Positions 27,417-36,165 of a stretch of 64,000 nucleotides of DNA are shown piece after piece. The position numbers and the translations under genes were made by a program. The stretch covers positions 5,332,001-5,396,000 of the forward strand of contig NZ_CP109430.1 in the NCBI RefSeq assembly GCF_036250735.1, written 5' to 3'. The notes beneath the pieces were generated by a model. It was not told the DNA's origin. It made no database searches and saw only the letters and a program-made list of their open reading frames with translations. The stretch comes from Streptosporangium sp. NBC_01495 (lineage in GTDB: Bacteria; Actinomycetota; Actinomycetes; Streptosporangiales; Streptosporangiaceae). The stretch's first letter is position 1, and the number at the start of each line of letters is the position of its first letter.

Positions 27417-28226
27417 ATGCGAAATCACCGGAGAGGCACACTGGAAAACAATCAGCGAGTACGCCAGATGACACTCCCCGACGGTCATGTGGTATTCCAG
27501 CTCAATCCCGCCGAGACCAGCCTGCAGTATCGCAGTATCGTGGGCGACAGAAGCTACTTCAGGCATGACGTGCGCCTTGAGCCGGGAATGACGGTGTTCG
27601 ACGTGGGGGCTAACATCGGAATCGCCGCCCTGGCGTTTCATTGGGAATGTCCGGGCACGCGTATTCTCGCCTTCGAGCCCGCCAGGCCGCTTTACGACGC
27701 GTTGTGCGCGAATCTGTCCGCCCACGGCCTGAACGCCAAGGCGTTCGACTGCGCGCTCTCCCGTACCCCGGGAACGGCGGTTCTCACCGTCTACCCGGAG
27801 ACCACCGCGATGTCGGGGATGTACACCGACGTCGACCACGACGCCGAGGTGACCAGGACGTTCCTGGCCAACAGTGGTTTCGCCCCCGAGGACGTGACCG
27901 ACATGGCCGAGGGCAGGCACGTCACGGAGAAGCAGGAGTGCCAGGTTCGGACGATCTCCGAGGTGATGGCCACCGAGGGCGTGGACCGCATAGGACTGTT
28001 GAAAATCAACGTCGAGAAAGCCGAATGCGATGTACTGGACGGAATCGCTCCCGGCGACTGGGAGGCGGTCGACCAAATCGTCATGCAGGTCCACGACATC
28101 GACGGCAGGCTCGCGTCCGTACGCGACGATCTCACCGGTCGTGGATTCCAGGTCGACATCGGCCAGGATCCCCTGCTGAAGGACACGGACATCTTCGACG
28201 TGTATGCACGGAGGAATTCCCCATGA
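27417..28226 (+). CDS. FkbM-family SAM methyltransferase
   Basis: A 269-residue methyltransferase of the FkbM family, usually O-methylating hydroxyls. Motif I is VFDVGANIGIAALAF and the acidic loop is ILAFEPARPLYDAL. The family block IGLLKINVEKAECDVLDG is intact. The start at 27417 (MRNHRRG) follows an AAGGGTGATG ribosome site and lies 70 bp from the divergent MFS gene. Its stop overlaps the P450 start (ATGA). It may methylate a hydroxyl installed by that P450, which is an inference from coupling. Confidence 0.88.
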   Translation: MRNHRRGTLENNQRVRQMTLPDGHVVFQLNPAETSLQYRSIVGDRSYFRHDVRLEPGMTVFDVGANIGIAALAFHWECPGTRILAFEPARPLYDALCANLSAHGLNAKAFDCALSRTPGTAVLTVYPETTAMSGMYTDVDHDAEVTRTFLANSGFAPEDVTDMAEGRHVTEKQECQVRTISEVMATEGVDRIGLLKINVEKAECDVLDGIAPGDWEAVDQIVMQVHDIDGRLASVRDDLTGRGFQVDIGQDPLLKDTDIFDVYARRNSP

Positions 28227-29455
28227 CAGTGGACACGACCGTGAATCTGAACGATCTGGATCTGGCGGATCCGGATATCTACACGGCCCCCGACTCCGGC
28301 CTCGGCGTCCTGCATTACCTGCAGGAGCACCGGCCGATGTTCTGGAACAAGAGGTCGGACGGGCCGAGCTTCTGGGCTTTCACCAAATACGCGGACGGCG
28401 TCGCCGTCTATCTCGACAAGACGAATTTCACCTCCGAGCGGGGCATGCAGGTCGGGCAGACCGAGTCCGCCGCCCGCGCCGCCGCGGGCAAGATGCTCAT
28501 CGTCACCGACGGCCGCCACAGCCGGCTGCGCGACGTGATGAACCCCGCGCTCACCCCCCGGGTGGTACGCCGTCTGGAGGGCGCGATGCGCGAGACGGTG
28601 GGCGGGATGCTGGAGGAGAACGCCCAGAAGGACTCCTTCGACTTCGTCGACACGGTGGCGGGCAGGCTCCCGCTGTCGGTCATCTGCGAGCTGCTGGGCG
28701 TGCCCCGCGCCGACTGGGACCTGATGATCCAGTGGACGCGCACCGCGTTCGGCTCCGCCACCTCCGACGACGTCATCTCCGACGCCGAGAAGGCCGAGGC
28801 GAACGCCAACATCTTCGCCTACTACGCCGACCTGCTGGCCGAGCGGCGCGACAACCTCGGCGACGACGTGATCAGCGTGCTGATCCGCGGCCGGATCGAC
28901 GGGACGCCCCTCACCGACGAGGAGATCCTGCTCAACGTCAACGGCCTCATCACCGGCGGCAACGAGACGACCCGGCACGCCTCGGCGGGGGCCGTCATCG
29001 CCCTGGTGGAGAACCCCGGCGAGTGGAGGCGGCTGCGCGAGGACCCCTCGCTCATCCCGACCGCCGTGGAGGAGGTGCTGCGCTGGACCGCCCCCAGCCT
29101 CAACGTCATGCGCACCGCGCTGCGCGACACGAAGATCGGAGATCAGACCATCCGGGCCGGTGAGCGGGTCAGCGTGTGGCACCCGGCCGTCAACCGCGAC
29201 GAGGACGCCTTCCCCGACGCGCGCCGCTTCGACGTCGGGCGCACCCCCAACAGGCACCTCACGTTCGGCCTCGGCAAGCACCTGTGCATCGGCGCGGCGC
29301 TGGCCAGGTTCGAGCTGCGCGTCCTGCTGGAGGAGCTGACCGGCCGGGTGGCCCGCATGGAGCTCACCGGGCCGGTCAAGCGGCTGCGCTCGAACCTCAT
29401 GTGGGGCGTCGACCGCGTCCCCGTCCACCTAGAACTCGACCACGCCGGGCACTGA
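28223..29455 (+). CDS. Cytochrome P450, CYP163-like aminoacyl-PCP hydroxylase candidate
   Basis: A 410-residue soluble P450. The I-helix reads LITGGNETTRHASAG, the K-helix has EEVLRW, and the heme loop is FGLGKHLCIGAALARFE with C355 as thiolate ligand. The GGNETTRHA form of the I-helix is typical of P450s that beta-hydroxylate amino acids bound to a carrier protein (NovI, OxyD, NikQ type). Such enzymes accompany A-PCP didomains, and one lies at 23075. The start ATG at 28223 is preceded by GGAGGAATT. Beta-hydroxylation is therefore the leading hypothesis; ring or N-oxidation is possible. Confidence 0.9.
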   Translation: MTVDTTVNLNDLDLADPDIYTAPDSGLGVLHYLQEHRPMFWNKRSDGPSFWAFTKYADGVAVYLDKTNFTSERGMQVGQTESAARAAAGKMLIVTDGRHSRLRDVMNPALTPRVVRRLEGAMRETVGGMLEENAQKDSFDFVDTVAGRLPLSVICELLGVPRADWDLMIQWTRTAFGSATSDDVISDAEKAEANANIFAYYADLLAERRDNLGDDVISVLIRGRIDGTPLTDEEILLNVNGLITGGNETTRHASAGAVIALVENPGEWRRLREDPSLIPTAVEEVLRWTAPSLNVMRTALRDTKIGDQTIRAGERVSVWHPAVNRDEDAFPDARRFDVGRTPNRHLTFGLGKHLCIGAALARFELRVLLEELTGRVARMELTGPVKRLRSNLMWGVDRVPVHLELDHAGH

Positions 29456-29467
29456 TTGGAGCACCCC

Positions 29468-32400
29468 ATGCCGGACAGTAAGACTCCGCTGTCGCCGATC
29501 CAGGAGAGCGGGTGGAGGTCCTACCGGGCAAAGACCGCCGGGGACCACACCGACCAGATCACGCTCGCGGCGCGGTTGCGCGGGCCCGTGGACGAGAAGG
29601 CCCTGACCGCCGCGCTGGAACACGTGCTGGAGGCGCGCGAGGACCTGCGGCCGGCGTTGCCCCGCGGCTCCGAGGCGGAGCCGCGGCCCGTCGCCGTTCC
29701 CCCGCCGGTGGAACTGAGCAGGCACGACGCGAGCCGCCGCGAGGAGGCGCTGGCCCGGCTCGTCTCCGAGCAGGCCAACCGGGGCCTCGACCTCGAGACC
29801 GGCCCGCCGGTCCGGATCGCCCTGGCCCGGATGGCCGACGACGACCACGCGCTCGTCGTGACGGCGCACCGGCTCGTGGCCGACGAGCGCGTCCTGGCGG
29901 GCCTCGCGGAGGAGATCTCCCGGGCGTACGAGGACGCGTCGGGCTCGCCGGGCGCCACACTCTCGATCTCTCCGACCGGTTCCCCCAACGGACACCGCTC
30001 CCCGAACGGCTCCCCGGGCGGCCACGTGTCCTCCAACGGGCCCGCCCCCGGCGCCTCCACGAACGGCCGCGGATCCCCGGCCGCGGCGCACTCTCCCGAC
30101 ACCGCCGACGCCGACGGTGCCACCGATGCCAACGTCACCGCCGCCGGCGGCACCGGCACCGGAGGGGAGGCCGCCGACCTCGCCTACTGGCGTGACCGGC
30201 TCGACGGCACGCCGCCCGCCCTGGACCTGCCCGCCGACCGGGGCCGGCCCGCCGTACCCGGCTTCGCGGGTGCCCGGGTGACCTTCACCGTGCCGCCGGA
30301 GACGGCCGCGCTGGTCGAGACCGTGGCACGCGAGGCCGGTGCCGGGACCGTCACCCGGGCGGCCCGGACGATGGCGCTGTCCCGCTGGTCGGGCCAGGCC
30401 GAGGCGGCCCCGGAGACCGGTACCGACACCCGGGCCGTCACGCTGGCCGCGTGGGCGATCGCGCTGTGCCGCTGGTCGGGCCAGGACGAGGTCGTGGTCG
30501 GCGTACCCGTGCCGGGCGGGGGGCGCGCCCCCGCGTTCCCGATCCGGGTCGGCTGCGAGGGCGACCCGTCGTTCGCCGCCGTCGTCACCCGGGTGCGCGA
30601 CGCGCTGGCCGAGGCGGCCGCGCACGGCTCCTACCCGGCGCACCGGCTGGCCGAGGAGCTGGAGCTGGACGCCTCCAGCGGCGTGCAGCCGCTCTACCAG
30701 GCGGAGTTCGACCAGGTGATCCCGGCCTGGAGCGCGCTGCGGCTGCCCGGCGTACGGACCTCCGAGCTGGTGGCGGGCCGTTTCCCGCTCGCCTCGGACC
30801 TGGCGCTGGTCCTGGTGCCGGGCTCGCTCGACGGGGAGATGCGTTACGGGCTCGACCTGTTCGACGCGCCGGGCGCCCAGACCAGGGCCGAGCAGTACGT
30901 CACCCTGCTGTCCGACGCCGTGCGCGACCCCGGGCGGCCCGTCTCGTCGCTCTCCCTGCTGGACGCGGAGCAGCTGCGGCTGGTGGTCGAGGAGTGGAAC
31001 CGCACCGAGACCCCCTTCGACGAGGAGGCCGGCGTCGGCGCCCTGTTCGAGGCGCGCGCCGCCGCCGCGCCTGACGCGCTCGCGGTACTCGCCGGTGAGC
31101 GGCGGCTGACCTACGGGGAGCTGGACGAGCGCGCCAACCGGGTGGCCCACCGGCTGATCCGCGACGGGGTGCGGCCCGGCCACGTCGTCGGCTCGATGAC
31201 CGGCCGCTCGGCCGAGGCGCTCGTCGCCTTCCTCGGCATCGTCAAGTCCGGCGGCGTCTACCTGCCGCTGGATCCGGCGCTGCCGCCCGACCGGCTGGGC
31301 TACATCCTCGACGACAGCGGGACCCGGCTCGTTCTCACCGGGGCCGAGCACTCCGGCCGGGTGCGTGACGACCGGGTGCGCACGGTCGAGCTGGACGCCG
31401 AGTGGCGCACGATCGAGGCGGAGGAGCCGGGCACGAGCCCCGGCGTGACGCCCGCGCCCGACGCCCCCGCCTACCTCATCTACACCTCGGGCTCGACCGG
31501 GCGGCCCAAGGGCGTGGAGGTGCCGCACCGCGGCGTCGGCAACCTCGCCTCGACCCTGTCGCGGGAGTTCTCCCTGACGCCCGACGACCGGGTGGCGCTG
31601 TTCGCCTCGCTCAGCTTCGACGCGTCGATCTGGGAGATCACGATGGCGCTGCTGAACGGGTCGGCGCTGTGCGTGCTGGACCCGTCGGCGATGACCCCGC
31701 AGGAGACGGCGAAGGCCATCAGCGACCAGGGGGTGACCGCGGCCACGTTCCCGCCGACGTTCCTCAGCATGCTCAGGGGCGACGAGCTGGGCACGGTCAG
31801 GCTCATGGTCGTCGCGGGCGAGCAGTGCCCGACCGGGCTGGTGCGGACCTGGGGTCCCGGCCGTACCTTCGTCAACGCCTACGGGCCGACGGAGACGACC
31901 GTGTGCGCCACGATGGGGACCTGTGACCCCGCCGCCGCGTACGCGCCGCCGATCGGCCGGCCGCTGGCCAACTTCAGGACCTACGTGATGGACCGCTGGC
32001 TCAACCCGCTCCCCGCGGGCGTGCCCGGCGAGCTGTACGTCGGCGGTACCGGCCTGGCCCACGGCTACCGGGGCAAGCCCGCCCTGACCGCGCGGTCGTT
32101 CATGCCCGACCCGTACGGTCCTCCCGGCGCGCGGCTTTACCGGACCGGCGACCTGGCCCGTTACCTGCCCGACGGCCGGCTGCAGTACGTGGGCCGGGTG
32201 GACCACCAGGTGAAGATCCGTGGTTTCCGGGTGGAGCCGGCCGAGATCGAGTCCGCGATCACCCGCTATCCGGGGGTGCGCGAGGCGGTGGTCAGCGTGC
32301 GCGACGACCGGCTCGTCGCCTACGTCGTGCTCGACGACGCCTCCAGGATCATCGCCGACCGCAGCGGCCTCACCGGCGAGCTGCACCGGTTCCTGCAGGG

Positions 32401-32806
32401 CTCGCTGCCCGCGTACATGCTGCCCTCCTCGTACGTGACGCTGGACGCGATGCCGCTGACCTCCTCGGGCAAGGTGGACCGCCAGGCGCTGCCCGAGCCC
32501 GGCCTGGACGGCGGCGGGGACGGCGGTGACGACGACTTCGACGCGCCGCAGACCCCGACGGAGCAGACGATCGCCGCGATCTGGGCCGAGGTGCTGAAGC
32601 TCAGGCGGATCGCCCGTGAGGACGACTTCCTGGAGATCGGCGGTCACTCCCTGGTGGCCGCGCAGGTGATCACCCGCGTGCGGGAGAGGTTCGCGGTGAA
32701 CGTGCCGATCCGGGTGCTGTTCGAGAACCCGGTGCTCGCCGACTTCGCCGAGGCGGTGGACGGCGCCCTCGCCAAGGCGGAGGCCAAGGCCGGGGCGAAG
32801 GTCTGA
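29468..32806 (+). CDS. NRPS: degenerate C - A(Phe-like) - PCP
   Basis: A 1112-residue module. In the condensation domain the HHxxxDG motif reads H134-R-L-V-A-D-E, so the catalytic second His is Arg and the Gly is Glu; the domain is probably inactive for condensation. It also carries a low-complexity insert. The adenylation domain is complete: A3 [11 protein letters not shown] from 672, A4 FDASIWE, A5 [11 protein letters not shown]8 VGRVDHQVKIRGFRVEP and A10 SSGKVDR. Pocket residues read by eye are D-A-W-T-V-A-A-V-C-K, one change from the TycA/GrsA phenylalanine codes. The carrier Ser is S1061 in IGGHSLVAAQ. The start at 29468 follows GGAG; the TTG at 29456 is less likely. Confidence 0.93.
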   Translation: MPDSKTPLSPIQESGWRSYRAKTAGDHTDQITLAARLRGPVDEKALTAALEHVLEAREDLRPALPRGSEAEPRPVAVPPPVELSRHDASRREEALARLVSEQANRGLDLETGPPVRIALARMADDDHALVVTAHRLVADERVLAGLAEEISRAYEDASGSPGATLSISPTGSPNGHRSPNGSPGGHVSSNGPAPGASTNGRGSPAAAHSPDTADADGATDANVTAAGGTGTGGEAADLAYWRDRLDGTPPALDLPADRGRPAVPGFAGARVTFTVPPETAALVETVAREAGAGTVTRAARTMALSRWSGQAEAAPETGTDTRAVTLAAWAIALCRWSGQDEVVVGVPVPGGGRAPAFPIRVGCEGDPSFAAVVTRVRDALAEAAAHGSYPAHRLAEELELDASSGVQPLYQAEFDQVIPAWSALRLPGVRTSELVAGRFPLASDLALVLVPGSLDGEMRYGLDLFDAPGAQTRAEQYVTLLSDAVRDPGRPVSSLSLLDAEQLRLVVEEWNRTETPFDEEAGVGALFEARAAAAPDALAVLAGERRLTYGELDERANRVAHRLIRDGVRPGHVVGSMTGRSAEALVAFLGIVKSGGVYLPLDPALPPDRLGYILDDSGTRLVLTGAEHSGRVRDDRVRTVELDAEWRTIEAEEPGTSPGVTPAPDAPAYLIYTSGSTGRPKGVEVPHRGVGNLASTLSREFSLTPDDRVALFASLSFDASIWEITMALLNGSALCVLDPSAMTPQETAKAISDQGVTAATFPPTFLSMLRGDELGTVRLMVVAGEQCPTGLVRTWGPGRTFVNAYGPTETTVCATMGTCDPAAAYAPPIGRPLANFRTYVMDRWLNPLPAGVPGELYVGGTGLAHGYRGKPALTARSFMPDPYGPPGARLYRTGDLARYLPDGRLQYVGRVDHQVKIRGFRVEPAEIESAITRYPGVREAVVSVRDDRLVAYVVLDDASRIIADRSGLTGELHRFLQGSLPAYMLPSSYVTLDAMPLTSSGKVDRQALPEPGLDGGGDGGDDDFDAPQTPTEQTIAAIWAEVLKLRRIAREDDFLEIGGHSLVAAQVITRVRERFAVNVPIRVLFENPVLADFAEAVDGALAKAEAKAGAKV
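29935..30175 (+). repeat. Low-complexity Ser/Gly/Asn/Ala insertion in the C domain
   Basis: About 80 codons rich in GSPNG, SPGG and ADADGATDAN units sit between the degenerate active-site motif and the YWRDRLDG block. The position matches the insertion in the C domain of the gene at 9669-13235. Confidence 0.6.
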
Positions 32807-32895
32807 GGGAGGCCTGGGCGAAGGTTCGGGCGGACCGGAGCAGGCGCCTGAGCGGGGGCTCAGGCGGCCGGGCATCCCGCCGGGCGGGATGCCCG

Positions 32896-32942
32896 GCGTG
32901 ACGAGGGCCCGTGAGGATCATCCTCACGGGCCCTCGTCACGC
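32896..32942. terminator. Bidirectional hairpin terminator
   Basis: A perfect 22-bp stem (32896-32917 / 32921-32942) around a TCA loop lies between convergent genes, the NRPS at 29468 and the radical SAM gene ending at 32981. It should stop transcription from both sides. Confidence 0.85.
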
Positions 32943-32980
32943 GCGGCCGCCGGTGCCTCGCGGGCGGCCCGGCGGGCGGC

Positions 32981-34918
32981 TCAGCGCCGGCCGGGCAGCG
33001 CGGCGGTCTCGGACTCCGGCCGCCAGGTGGGGAGATACTCCCGCAGCCGCAGCACCATGCCCTGGCAGTAGGAGGCGTTGTGCTCCAGGCTGCGCTCCGG
33101 CATGAACGGCAGCTTGCGCCCGCGCGGGTGGTCGAGCTCCAGGCGGGTCAGGTGCTCCTGACCGGCCTCCAGGCCGGTCACGTCGAGGTCGATGAGGAGG
33201 GCGGCCAGGTCTGCGGGCATGTCCACGACCGAGGTCGTCTTCCCGCGCGCCCCGGCGCGCGACTCGACGCCCAGCTCGGTGAAGTCGTAGCGGGGCGGCT
33301 TCGGCTTGGCCAGGTAGATGTAGGGCCGGGCCAGCAGGTCGAGCTCGAACGCGGCCCGCGCCCGGGGGTCCTCCCACCAGGACCGGCCGCGGGCGAAGTC
33401 GACGAGCAGCCCGTCGAACTCCTCGCGGTGCGAATGCAGGACGATGTGCGCGACCATCCCGAAATTGTGAAAGTCGTAGTTCCAGAGTTTCTCCACCGAA
33501 TCGCGAAAGAAAGTCGCGACCTCGGTGTCCGTACGGCTCTCGAAATACGTCGCGGCATCGGTGAAGAAGTCCTCGAACCTCCTGGTTCCGGACCTGTCCA
33601 GGTAATTGGCGAGGTAATACAGGCCGCGCAGGTTGTAGAGCGAGTGGACCGCGTAGTAGAACCATGTGCCGCGCTCGCACTCCTCGCGGCTGACCCAGTT
33701 GGTGCCGACCACGACATCGGCTTCCGTGACATCACTGGGAACGCGTTCGACCTGCACTCCGAGAAGGTCGCGCTTGGCGTAGATCGAGGTGTTGTGAAGA
33801 AGAAGCTGCGGATAGACGATCAGCGTGTCGGCCCGCAGCCGGCACAATTCCGCGACCCCTTCCTTGTACGAGTCCAGGGTTTCCCCGGGAAGCGGCCAGA
33901 TCAGCTCGATGTAGGAACTGATGCGCTTCTCCCTGAGCGTCCTCTGGAGCTCGGTGTAGGTCGCGGGCTTGATGTTCGAGCGGTCGACCAGCTCGAGGGT
34001 CCTGGAGCTCATCGACTGCAGGGAGATGGGCTGGCTGGTCAGCAGGCCGCCCTGCACGAGGATTTCGGTGATCTCGGCCATGCGGTCGGGCTTGTTCTTG
34101 GCCGCGGCCATCGAGACCATCACCGGGTAGCCGTTCTCCTCGCTGCACTCCACCAGGTGGCGGGTGAGCTCCACGTCGCGCGGGGCCATGCCCCAGTTGG
34201 CGTCGGCGATGAAGATCGACACGAAGTTGTTCTTGCTGATCCAGGTGATGTCGTCGCGGACGCGCTGGTCCTCGAACTTGTGCACCTTGTCGTTGGTCGC
34301 CGCTCCCCAGAAGCAGAAACCGCAGCTGAACGGGCATCCACGGTTGGTCTCCAGGATCGCGGTGGTGTACTTGCCCTCCTCGAAGACGCCGGAGGTGAAG
34401 GGCGAGGGCACCTCCATGAGGTCGCGCACCCGCTCGGCGGCCTCGGTGGTGACGAGCTCCCCCGAGCGCCAGAAGCTGATCCCGTGGACGTCGGCGAAGT
34501 CGGGAGCGCCGCTGAGGACCTGGCGCAGGTACTGCACCATCGTCTTCTCGCCCTCGCCGTTGCAGACGACGACGTTCTCCTGCTCGGGGGAGACGTACTC
34601 GTGGGCGTGCTGCATGACCTGCGGGCCGCCGAGGATGAACTGGGCCCGCGGCAGCCGTTCGTGCAGCGCGGCCAGCACGGCGCGCACGAATCCGATGTTC
34701 CAGATGTAACAGCTGATGGCGTACACGTCGCTGCGTCTGCCGAGGAGTTCGTCGATCACTTCCTCCCGGTCGGCGGACACGGGGGCGGAATAGATCTCGA
34801 ACTCACATCGCGGTCCCACCTCCGGGTCGTGCTGCGCGTAGGCCTGCATGTAACCGGAGGCGAGGGGCAGGATGGCCTCGAATGCAGACAGCTCGACGAA
34901 TGTGACTTTGGTGTTCAT
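32981..34918 (-). CDS. B12-binding-type radical SAM enzyme
   Basis: A 645-residue protein. The N-terminal about 150 residues resemble a cobalamin-binding Rossmann domain (AISCYIWNIGFVRAVLAALH; FILGGPQVMQHAHEYVS). The radical SAM core follows with C195-C199-C202 in NRGCPFSCGFCFWG, which should bind the 4Fe-4S cluster. The C-terminal 300 residues are family-specific. The layout matches class B methylases, which use methylcobalamin to methylate unactivated carbons, but related enzymes do other radical chemistry. No clear DxHxxG cobalamin motif is seen, so true B12 use is unproven. The start at 34918 (MNTKVTF) is preferred to 35005. It is divergent from the halogenase-like gene. Confidence 0.85.
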   Translation of the reverse strand: MNTKVTFVELSAFEAILPLASGYMQAYAQHDPEVGPRCEFEIYSAPVSADREEVIDELLGRRSDVYAISCYIWNIGFVRAVLAALHERLPRAQFILGGPQVMQHAHEYVSPEQENVVVCNGEGEKTMVQYLRQVLSGAPDFADVHGISFWRSGELVTTEAAERVRDLMEVPSPFTSGVFEEGKYTTAILETNRGCPFSCGFCFWGAATNDKVHKFEDQRVRDDITWISKNNFVSIFIADANWGMAPRDVELTRHLVECSEENGYPVMVSMAAAKNKPDRMAEITEILVQGGLLTSQPISLQSMSSRTLELVDRSNIKPATYTELQRTLREKRISSYIELIWPLPGETLDSYKEGVAELCRLRADTLIVYPQLLLHNTSIYAKRDLLGVQVERVPSDVTEADVVVGTNWVSREECERGTWFYYAVHSLYNLRGLYYLANYLDRSGTRRFEDFFTDAATYFESRTDTEVATFFRDSVEKLWNYDFHNFGMVAHIVLHSHREEFDGLLVDFARGRSWWEDPRARAAFELDLLARPYIYLAKPKPPRYDFTELGVESRAGARGKTTSVVDMPADLAALLIDLDVTGLEAGQEHLTRLELDHPRGRKLPFMPERSLEHNASYCQGMVLRLREYLPTWRPESETAALPGRR

Positions 34919-35092
34919 GACGCTCGTCCCTGCGTAGTCTGAGTAATTGCTGAAGCCGATCGGATGGAATCCGCTCATGGTTACACAGGGGGACGGGACG
35001 AACAACGCGCGCCATTTGCGGTCACCACTCGCGTGTTACGGTTCTGGAAACCTCGATAACCACGGACTCGATAACCACGGAGGAGAAACCGC

Positions 35093-35860
35093 ATGCCGAC
35101 TCCCAACTACGAGACCGGCCACCGGAAGCTCTCACTCGACGATCGGATCGAGGAGCATCTCGAAAAGACCTTTCAGGACCCCTGGGAAATTCGCAAACTG
35201 TCCCATGATTTCCGCAGGAACGGCTACGTCAAGCTGCGGAACGTGGTCTCCGGCGAGGTCAAGAATCTCGTCTCGGACGAGGTGAACCGGCTGCTCGACC
35301 TGTACGCCCGCCGGATCGACATCAACCTCAAGGAGACCAGCAACTCCCCGAGGAAGATGAGCACGGTCAGCCAGCAGTCCATCGCCCAGGACAGCTCCCT
35401 GATCCCGGAGCTCTACGACTCCACCGCCCTCAAGGGCTTCCTCGGCCGGCTGGCCAACGAGCCGGTCGTCAACTGCCCCTGGGACGAGGAGAAGTACGTC
35501 ATCATCCGCCAGGAGAAGCAGGGCGACACCCACGGCTGGCACTGGGGCGACTTCAGCTTCACCCTCATCTGGATCATGGAGGCACCGAGCAGCGAGTACG
35601 GCGGCATGCTGCAGTGCGTCCCCCACACCAACTGGGTGAAGGAGGACCCCCGGGTCCACGACCACCTCATCAAGCAGCAGATCAGCACCTACGCCCACGA
35701 GACCGGCGACATCTACTTCCTGCGCTCCGACACGACGCTGCACCGCACGGTCCCGCTCTCCGAGGACCGCACCCGGATCATCCTCAACACCTGCTGGGGC
35801 AGCGAGTCCGACGCCAAGAAGGAGCAGTCGCACGAGACCATGGAGGCGATGTTCAGCTGA
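35093..35860 (+). CDS. Fe(II)/2-oxoglutarate enzyme, HalD/BesD-like halogenase candidate
   Basis: A 255-residue cupin-fold oxygenase of the PhyH superfamily. The metal site reads GDTHGWHWGDFSF: H150 is the first Fe ligand, and the expected Asp/Glu two residues on is G152. An HxG triad in place of HxD leaves an iron site open for chloride and marks halogenases such as SyrB2, WelO5 and BesD. The distal ligand is H217 (TTLHRTVPL) and the 2-oxoglutarate Arg is R226 or R228. The rest (PHTNW, SHETMEAMF) resembles the family acting on free amino acids. A chlorinated amino acid may feed the NRPS. Risk: D153 follows G152, so a shifted hydroxylase site needs checking. Confidence 0.78.
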   Translation: MPTPNYETGHRKLSLDDRIEEHLEKTFQDPWEIRKLSHDFRRNGYVKLRNVVSGEVKNLVSDEVNRLLDLYARRIDINLKETSNSPRKMSTVSQQSIAQDSSLIPELYDSTALKGFLGRLANEPVVNCPWDEEKYVIIRQEKQGDTHGWHWGDFSFTLIWIMEAPSSEYGGMLQCVPHTNWVKEDPRVHDHLIKQQISTYAHETGDIYFLRSDTTLHRTVPLSEDRTRIILNTCWGSESDAKKEQSHETMEAMFS

Positions 35861-35926
35861 GCCCCCGGCCCCGGCGGCTCCGGGATACCTGGGAGGTCCG
35901 GAGGAGCCCGGGGAACACGGGGACGA

Positions 35927-35959
35927 CGAGACGGCCCGGTCGGTGACCGGGCCGTCTCG
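35927..35959 (+). terminator. Intrinsic terminator after the halogenase-like gene
   Basis: Perfect 15-bp stem (35927-35941 / 35945-35959) with a GGT loop, followed by CCCTTTT. The 305-bp gap to the HxlR gene holds nothing else that I can support except a 7-bp GGCAGGC/GCCTGCC hairpin at 36128-36150. Confidence 0.8.
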
Positions 35960-36165
35960 CCCTTTTCGCACCCCGCGTCCCACCGGGCGCGAGCCGAGAT
36001 GAAGCCGTCCGCCTTTCGCCATCCGCCGTCCGTGTCCGCGGCGGACGGGCCTTCACGTTCTACGGTGTGCGGACCGCCGATAGAGCCAGGTGCGGGGCGA
36101 TATCGACGGCGGCGGCAGGTGTGTGCAGGCAGGCGGTGATGAGGCCTGCCGACATCCGCGCCGGT

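Noticed and set aside
29429-32875. 1148-codon open frame on the minus strand
   Set aside because: It lies exactly opposite the NRPS C-A-PCP gene, is rich in Arg/Gly/Val with no domain, and arises from GC-rich codon usage.
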